Made by a program: the position numbers and the translations under genes. 25,542 nucleotides of DNA. Source: an uncultured Caldilinea sp. Its GTDB lineage: Bacteria > Chloroflexota > Anaerolineae > Caldilineales > Caldilineaceae. Under the pieces are notes generated by a model. It was given only the letters and a program-made list of their open reading frames with translations. It was not told the DNA's origin and did no database searches. Shown here piece by piece: positions 15,928-25,542 of this stretch (its first letter is position 1; each line of letters starts with the position of its first letter). The DNA is taken from positions 1-25,542 of the forward strand of contig CALFWA010000314.1 of NCBI GenBank assembly GCA_937928035.1, given 5' to 3'.

Positions 15928-16022
15928 GCCAGTGCCTCCAAAGGTTGCTTCGTCCGGCGAGAGCGTCCTGGCGCATATGCGCAACGGTCGACGCTGCGTC
16001 GCTCAACGGGGTGAATTGTCCT
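15928..16022 (-). other. nuoCD-nuoI intercistronic gap with two palindromes
   Basis: A 95-base gap, long compared with the 15 bases between nuoB and nuoCD. It has a perfect 12-base palindrome GCGCATATGCGC (15971-15982) and a perfect 6-1-6 inverted repeat CGACGC-T-GCGTCG (15989-16001). These may form a tandem stem in the mRNA. Confidence 0.55.
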
Positions 16023-17849
<1,827 letters not shown>

Positions 17850-17854
17850 GCAAA

Positions 17855-18650
<796 letters not shown>

Positions 18651-18770
18651 AGAGCTGAATCCCTTGTTTGCAGCTTGCAGCGCACCGTGCAGGTCGCCGC
18701 CTTTGTCCGTTTGTTCGACAGGATAGCTTTGACTCCTCGTCTAACCTCGAGTCGGTCAGTCCCTTGTGGA

Positions 18771-18788
18771 TTGTGCAAAATTGTACAT
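18771..18788. promoter_or_regulatory. Rex-like operator over the nuo promoter
   Basis: 18-base imperfect inverted repeat TTGTGCAAAATTGTACAT; inner arms TGTGCAA and TTGTACA are complementary at 6 of 7 positions. It agrees at 10 of 14 defined positions with the known Rex repressor consensus TTGTGAA-N4-TTCACAA. It covers the -10 box at 18780-18785, where a bound repressor would block transcription. Rex control of nuo genes is known in other bacteria; here it is inferred. Confidence 0.5.
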
Positions 18789-18808
18789 GATCCGCTTTCG
18801 TCTGGCAA
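18780..18808 (-). promoter_or_regulatory. Promoter of the nuoB-nuoCD-nuoI operon
   Basis: On the minus strand: TTGCCA (-35, 18803-18808), 17-base spacer, TACAAT (-10, 18780-18785). Both hexamers match consensus at 5 of 6 positions, 130 bases upstream of the nuoB start codon. Confidence 0.75.
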
Positions 18809-18924
18809 CTTTCTATGAAATTAACTGATGGTATTGAGTCGATTAAATTTTTATTACAACCATCATAAAAATTGCTCGACTTCTTTGAAAGGAAGCCCGC
18901 TCTCAATTGATCGGCGCGGGGCGT

Positions 18925-19557
18925 TTACAGCAAGATCAGCCCGGCTCGCATGGCCTTGACGACCGCCTCGGTGCGGCTCTGCGCGCCCAGTTTGGCGAGG
19001 ATGGCGTTGACGTGAAATTTGGCGGTGTGATCGCTGACGCCGAGCGCGTGCGCGATCTCCTTGTTGGAAAGTCCTTCAGCCAGCAGGCGGAGTACTTCCA
19101 ACTCTCGTCCGGTGAGTGGTTCGACCGGTTCGGCTGTGGGGAAAGTCGTTGGCGTCGATGGAGCGGCCGGCAACGACTCGTCAAAGACAACCAACGCATG
19201 CATAACCGCCTGCAACGCCGCCGCGATCTGTTCCGCACGGGCCGTGCGACGCAGCAACCCGCGCACGCCCGCCGCCCGCACGACGCCGGCGAGCGCAGGG
19301 TCGGCCAGCAGGGCGACGACCGGCGTCGCGTGCACCTCGATGAACTGGGTGAGCGCCGTGAGGTGGCTGTCGGGCGTCCAGCCTAGGTCCCAGAGCGCGG
19401 CCTCTATGCCGATGAGGGTGTGCGCAGTAGCTGCGGCCTCTTCTTCGCCAACCTGTCCTGCGACGACGACGCCCGCCGTCTGCGCCAGCATGGCCGCCAG
19501 CCCGGCGCGCGCCAGCGGGTCTTCGGCTACGATCAGGGTGCGGACGGCTTCATTCAC
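18925..19557 (-). CDS. LuxR-type regulator with degenerate receiver domain
   Basis: 210 aa from a GTG at 19557, chosen because it lies 10 bases after the upstream ABC gene stop with AAGAAA as a weak ribosome site; the frame is open further up but overlaps that gene. Residues 5-125 resemble a response-regulator receiver: acidic pair E12-D13 and a candidate phospho-acceptor D57 (ALWDLGW). The conserved Thr/Ser is Leu (VVALLAD) and the conserved Lys is Arg (GVRGLLRR), so phosphorylation switching is doubtful. Residues about 145-210 are a complete LuxR/GerE helix-turn-helix (LTGRELEVLRLLAEGLSNKE, then VSDHTAKFHVNAILAKLGA). No histidine kinase gene is adjacent. It is the third gene after two ABC exporter genes and may regulate them or the nearby nuo operon. 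Confidence 0.82.
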   Translation of the reverse strand: MNEAVRTLIVAEDPLARAGLAAMLAQTAGVVVAGQVGEEEAAATAHTLIGIEAALWDLGWTPDSHLTALTQFIEVHATPVVALLADPALAGVVRAAGVRGLLRRTARAEQIAAALQAVMHALVVFDESLPAAPSTPTTFPTAEPVEPLTGRELEVLRLLAEGLSNKEIAHALGVSDHTAKFHVNAILAKLGAQSRTEAVVKAMRAGLILL

Positions 19558-19567
19558 GGCGTTTTTC

Positions 19568-23190
<3,623 letters not shown>

Positions 23191-23261
23191 GATGGTTCTC
23201 CTCACGGATCGATTGACGCAGCGCACAGCTTCGACCGCTCCGCCTGCTTCCGAGAAGCAAC

Positions 23262-23298
23262 GAAAAGAAAAGTCGTGGGCGCCAGCGCTTCCCACGAC
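23262..23298 (-). terminator. Attenuator-like intrinsic terminator in ABC leader
   Basis: On the minus strand GTCGTGGG (23298-23291), an 11-base loop, CCCACGAC (23279-23272), then TTTTCTTTTCG. It is a perfect 8-bp stem with a T-rich tail. It lies between the promoter at 23415-23443 and the exporter start at 23190, so it could stop transcription early. A GTG start (23293-23295) lies within the 5' arm, preceded by GGAAGGGAG, in frame with the exporter. It might instead serve as the terminator of the GNAT gene. Confidence 0.65.
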
Positions 23299-23389
23299 CC
23301 GCTCCCTTCCCGCCTTCAGTTCGTTCTCGTTTCGATTGTGATCGATCTGTGCAGTGCTCGACCCGATTGCAGTGATTTAAGGATTGAAA

Positions 23390-23427
23390 CCCCAAATTTT
23401 AGTTAGCATTTCTAACTATACTTGGGG
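23390..23427. other. Two-part hairpin after the GNAT gene
   Basis: CCCCAA (23390-23395) pairs with TTGGGG (23422-23427); inside, TAGTTAG (23400-23406) pairs with CTAACTA (23412-23418) with a CATTT loop. It lies 21 bases after the GNAT stop and could help end that transcript. It overlaps the -10 region of the ABC promoter. Confidence 0.5.
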
Positions 23428-23443
23428 CGCTCAACTTTGTCAA
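23415..23443 (-). promoter_or_regulatory. Near-consensus promoter of the ABC exporter operon
   Basis: On the minus strand: TTGACA (-35, 23438-23443, perfect), 17-base spacer, TATAGT (-10, 23415-23420, 5 of 6). Transcription would start near 23408, giving a leader of about 220 bases before the ATG at 23190. The -35 begins 5 bases after the GNAT stop codon. Confidence 0.8.
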
Positions 23444-23448
23444 AAATT

Positions 23449-24222
23449 CTATTGCTTCACTCGATAATGGTAGCGGTAGGCGGTGCGAAACCCGGCGGAG
23501 GCGTAGAGACGTTGTGCGGGCAGGTTTTCTTCCGTCACCTGCAGATAGGCGGAGTGCGCATCGTAGAGCTGCGCCCACACGGCCAGCGTGCGCAGGATGG
23601 CGCGTGCGGCCCCGCGGCGACGAAACTCGGGCAACGTCGCCATGCTGAAGACGCCCAGCCAGCCCTCCTCGATCACGCCAAGGCCGACAGCCGCCGGCGT
23701 TGCGTCGGCGTAGAGCGTCACGAAACCATGAAGGGGCGCAATGCGCTCCAGGATCGAGCGGCGCACCGCAGCCGCTTGAGCGTCGATCTGCTCGGCGGCG
23801 CAGTACAGGTCGAACCAGGCGGGGTCGAACTCCTCGCTAACTTCGACCTCAAAGGCAGGATAGTGGCGCAGCGAGGGTAGGCGCTCTAGCAAGGCGCGCA
23901 GCGGCGCAACCTGGACGGCGGTGGGCGCCTCCACTGCGTAGCCGCGTGCGGCGAGCACTTCATCCAGCTCGGCGGGTTGCATCGCGTCGCAGATTTGATA
24001 GCGCGCAGGCAGGTTGCGTTCTGCATAGAAACGCTCGACGCGCGCCAGCTTGGTTTCCAGTGCCAATGCGCCGTCCTCGCCGTTGGGCCAGACCGAATTG
24101 GCGCGCCGCGTGACGCCCTGTGCGCTGCGCAATTGCCAACCGCCGCAGCTTTCCACCTCGGAGGCGGGCCAGGCGTGGGCGGCGAGCGTTTCCAACATGA
24201 GAATGGCTTTGCGCTCGATCAT
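23449..24222 (-). CDS. GNAT family N-acetyltransferase
   Basis: 257 aa. The C-terminal 120 residues show the GNAT fold: a beta-4 strand GWLGVFSMATLPEFR (187-201), the acetyl-CoA pyrophosphate loop RRRGAARAIL (201-210, matching the R/Q-x-x-G-x-G/A pattern) and the final NLPAQRLYASAGFRTAYRYH segment (233-252), which is typical. The N-terminal half (about 10-125) is probably a diverged second GNAT-like domain, as in tandem-GNAT proteins. Substrate unknown. ATG at 24222 with AAGGATT 11 bases upstream; a second ATG at 24198 is possible. The gene is divergent from the thioredoxin-reductase-like gene. Confidence 0.85.
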   Translation of the reverse strand: MIERKAILMLETLAAHAWPASEVESCGGWQLRSAQGVTRRANSVWPNGEDGALALETKLARVERFYAERNLPARYQICDAMQPAELDEVLAARGYAVEAPTAVQVAPLRALLERLPSLRHYPAFEVEVSEEFDPAWFDLYCAAEQIDAQAAAVRRSILERIAPLHGFVTLYADATPAAVGLGVIEEGWLGVFSMATLPEFRRRGAARAILRTLAVWAQLYDAHSAYLQVTEENLPAQRLYASAGFRTAYRYHYRVKQ

Positions 24223-24280
24223 CGTCGTGCAATCCTTGAATTTTCCCTTTAGCTCCTGACGAGAAACTTCATCAGAAATG

Positions 24281-24289
24281 AGTATAACA
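24281..24289 (-). promoter_or_regulatory. Candidate extended -10 promoter of the GNAT gene
   Basis: On the minus strand TGTTATACT, that is TG, one base, then TATACT (5 of 6 to consensus). No good -35 is present at 16-18 bases, consistent with an extended -10 type. It lies about 60 bases before the start codon. Confidence 0.4.
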
Positions 24290-24378
24290 AACGCCTGGCG
24301 ATCCCGGCGAGTGGCGCCCAGGGTGTGTAACGATCTGGCAAGCGCCGCATCTAACCTGTTCGGGAGGAAATACTAACT

Positions 24379-25377
24379 ATGGAATTTACATTTAATTTGA
24401 TTGAACCGACGGCAAACGGCCATGAGGCCGAAGAACATGCATACGACGTAGTCATCATCGGCGGGGGGCCGGCGGGCGCAACCGCAGCGATCTACGCGGC
24501 GCGCGCCGGGTTGAAGACCGTCGTCATCGACAAAGGGTTGACAGCGGGCGCATTGGGGATGACGTCCAAGATCGCCAACTATCCGGGCATCCCAGAGGCG
24601 ATCGGTGGCGCCGAGCTGCTGCAGCGCATGCGCGATCAGGCTGTCTCGTTCGGCGCACGCTTCATCCAAGACAAAGTGCAGGCCGTCGACCTGCTTAGCG
24701 AGCCGAAGCTGGTTTTCGGCAACGCCGGAACCTACAGCGGCTGCGCCGTGATCATTGCCACAGGGTCGATGGGCCGCGGCCAGCGCGTCAAAGGCGAGGA
24801 TGAGCTGCTGGGGCGCGGCGTCTCCTACTGCGCCACCTGCGACGCCGCGTTTTTCCAGGGGCAGACTGTCGCCGTAGCCGGCAACAACGATGAAGCGATC
24901 GAAGAAGCGCTCTTCCTGACGCGCTTCGCTGCTCAGGTCCATCTGCTGTCGCCGACGCCCGAGCTCAAAGCGCCGCAGCATCTTGTGGAGGAGATCATGC
25001 ACCATCCCAAGGTCACGGTGCATTTGGGAACGGTGGTGCGCGAGGTATTGGGCAGCCAGCACGTCGAAGGGCTGCGCATCGCACGGCGCGGGCAGGGTGA
25101 AAGCATTCTGCACGTCAGCGGCGCCTTCTTTTATCTGCAAGGCGCGCAGCCGATCACGGACTTTTTACAGGGGCAGTTGGAAATCAGCGAGACCGGCTGC
25201 GTTGTCGTCGATAGAGAGTTTCGCACCTCCTTGCCGGGCGTCTACGCCATCGGAGATGTGCTCTGCAATCACGTCAAGCAGGCGGTGGTCGCGGCTGCAG
25301 AAGGCGCCATCGCCGCAATGGCCGTCGACAAAGAACTCCATGGCCGCCGCCAAATGGCGGTGGATTGGTCAAAGTAA
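24379..25377 (+). CDS. Thioredoxin-reductase-like flavoprotein lacking NADPH motifs
   Basis: 332 aa, normal for low-molecular-weight thioredoxin reductases. FAD site IIGGGPAGATAAIYAARAG (26-44), redox-active CATC (151-154) in SYCATCDAAFF, and C-terminal FAD contact GVYAIGDV (287-294) followed by KQAVVAAAEG. The NADPH domain is atypical: the usual GGGDSAxEEA reads AGNNDEAIEEA (167-177) and the 2'-phosphate-binding HRRxxxR after the next strand reads LLSPTPEL (189-196). The enzyme may therefore not use NADPH; ferredoxin-dependent or NADH-using relatives are known with such changes. Residues 1-20 are an extra N-terminus. GGAGGAAA lies about 10 bases before the ATG. The downstream gene starts 149 bases later. 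Confidence 0.88.
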   Translation: MEFTFNLIEPTANGHEAEEHAYDVVIIGGGPAGATAAIYAARAGLKTVVIDKGLTAGALGMTSKIANYPGIPEAIGGAELLQRMRDQAVSFGARFIQDKVQAVDLLSEPKLVFGNAGTYSGCAVIIATGSMGRGQRVKGEDELLGRGVSYCATCDAAFFQGQTVAVAGNNDEAIEEALFLTRFAAQVHLLSPTPELKAPQHLVEEIMHHPKVTVHLGTVVREVLGSQHVEGLRIARRGQGESILHVSGAFFYLQGAQPITDFLQGQLEISETGCVVVDREFRTSLPGVYAIGDVLCNHVKQAVVAAAEGAIAAMAVDKELHGRRQMAVDWSK

Positions 25378-25407
25378 AAGCCGCAGATTAAGATTGGATG
25401 CATCTTT

Positions 25408-25460
25408 GAGGCATGGCGTGATGCGAGCTGCATGAAACGCAAGCGATGCCTCCACGCCAC
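25408..25460. other. Mutually exclusive inverted repeats
   Basis: GAGGCAT (25408-25414) is complementary to ATGCCTC (25446-25452), and TGGCGTG (25414-25420) to CACGCCA (25454-25460). The two 7-bp pairings cross, so they would form a pseudoknot or alternative folds. They lie between the thioredoxin-reductase-like gene and the next start codon. No T-run follows. Confidence 0.4.
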
Positions 25461-25525
25461 GCCATCGATAAAGACGCTCATCCAGGCGATTCGTTCATCA
25501 GATCCAAAAAAGAAAGGTGAAGAGC

Positions 25526-25542
25526 ATGCAGGCAAAGGTCAC
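25526..25542 (+). CDS. Start of a further gene, cut by window edge
   Basis: ATG at 25526 preceded by AAAGGTGAAGAGC, a good ribosome site (AGGTGA) with normal spacing. Only five codons (MQAKV) are visible, so nothing can be said about the product. It is on the same strand as the thioredoxin-reductase-like gene, 149 bases downstream. Confidence 0.5.

Noticed and set aside
23379..23395. AAGGATTGAAACCCC, resembling the end of many CRISPR repeats (GGATTGAAAC)
   Set aside because: Only one copy, no spacers and no cas genes; it forms part of a hairpin beside the ABC promoter.

Overview
This window is ordinary bacterial chromosome, GC-rich in the genes and AT-rich in several intergenic stretches. 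Gene content is tightly packed and mostly on the minus strand. The mix of genes (MoxR/DUF58 pair, type II pantothenate kinase, nuoB-nuoCD-nuoI block, membrane-fused spermidine-synthase-like protein, heterodimeric ABC exporter) and the style of the proteins suggest a Chloroflexota member, perhaps Caldilinea-like. That placement is inference; there is no rRNA gene to confirm it.

Layout. 1-636 (-): 5' part of a TIM-barrel glycosidase-like gene running off the left edge. 1151-3465 (+): moxR and DUF58 gene. 3482-4618 (-): phosphofructokinase with altered active-site motifs. 4865-5737 (+): type II pantothenate kinase. 5738-6104: cluster of dispersed repeats plus a terminator. 6105-6569 (-): small CBM48 protein. 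6990-9470 (-): leuS. 9825-14887 (-): a close-packed six-gene run (UPF0173 hydrolase, DUF1858 protein, CxxC/CxxC protein, FAD oxidoreductase, VOC protein, spermidine-synthase-like membrane protein). 15073-18650 (-): nuoB, nuoCD, nuoI, with a clear promoter upstream and intrinsic terminator downstream. 18925-23190 (-): two ABC exporter half-transporters and a LuxR-type regulator, preceded by a near-consensus promoter and an attenuator-like hairpin. 23449-24222 (-): GNAT acetyltransferase. 24379-25377 (+): thioredoxin-reductase-like flavoprotein. 25526 onward (+): first codons of another gene.

How genes work together. NuoB, C, D and I are exactly the hydrophilic subunits that link the NADH arm of complex I to the quinone site; no membrane or NADH-arm subunit is adjacent. 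Their promoter carries an 18-bp inverted repeat over the -10 box that resembles a Rex (NADH/NAD+ sensor) operator. The two ABC proteins form a classic asymmetric pair (one degenerate and one intact ATP site). Their roughly 220-nt leader contains an intrinsic terminator whose 5' arm includes an in-frame GTG start with a strong Shine-Dalgarno sequence, which resembles translation-dependent attenuation.

I did not find a CRISPR array, prophage, transposase, toxin-antitoxin pair or recognisable defence island. The most interesting items are regulatory (nuo operator, ABC leader) and enzymes with altered signature residues (phosphofructokinase, thioredoxin reductase, pseudo-receiver regulator).
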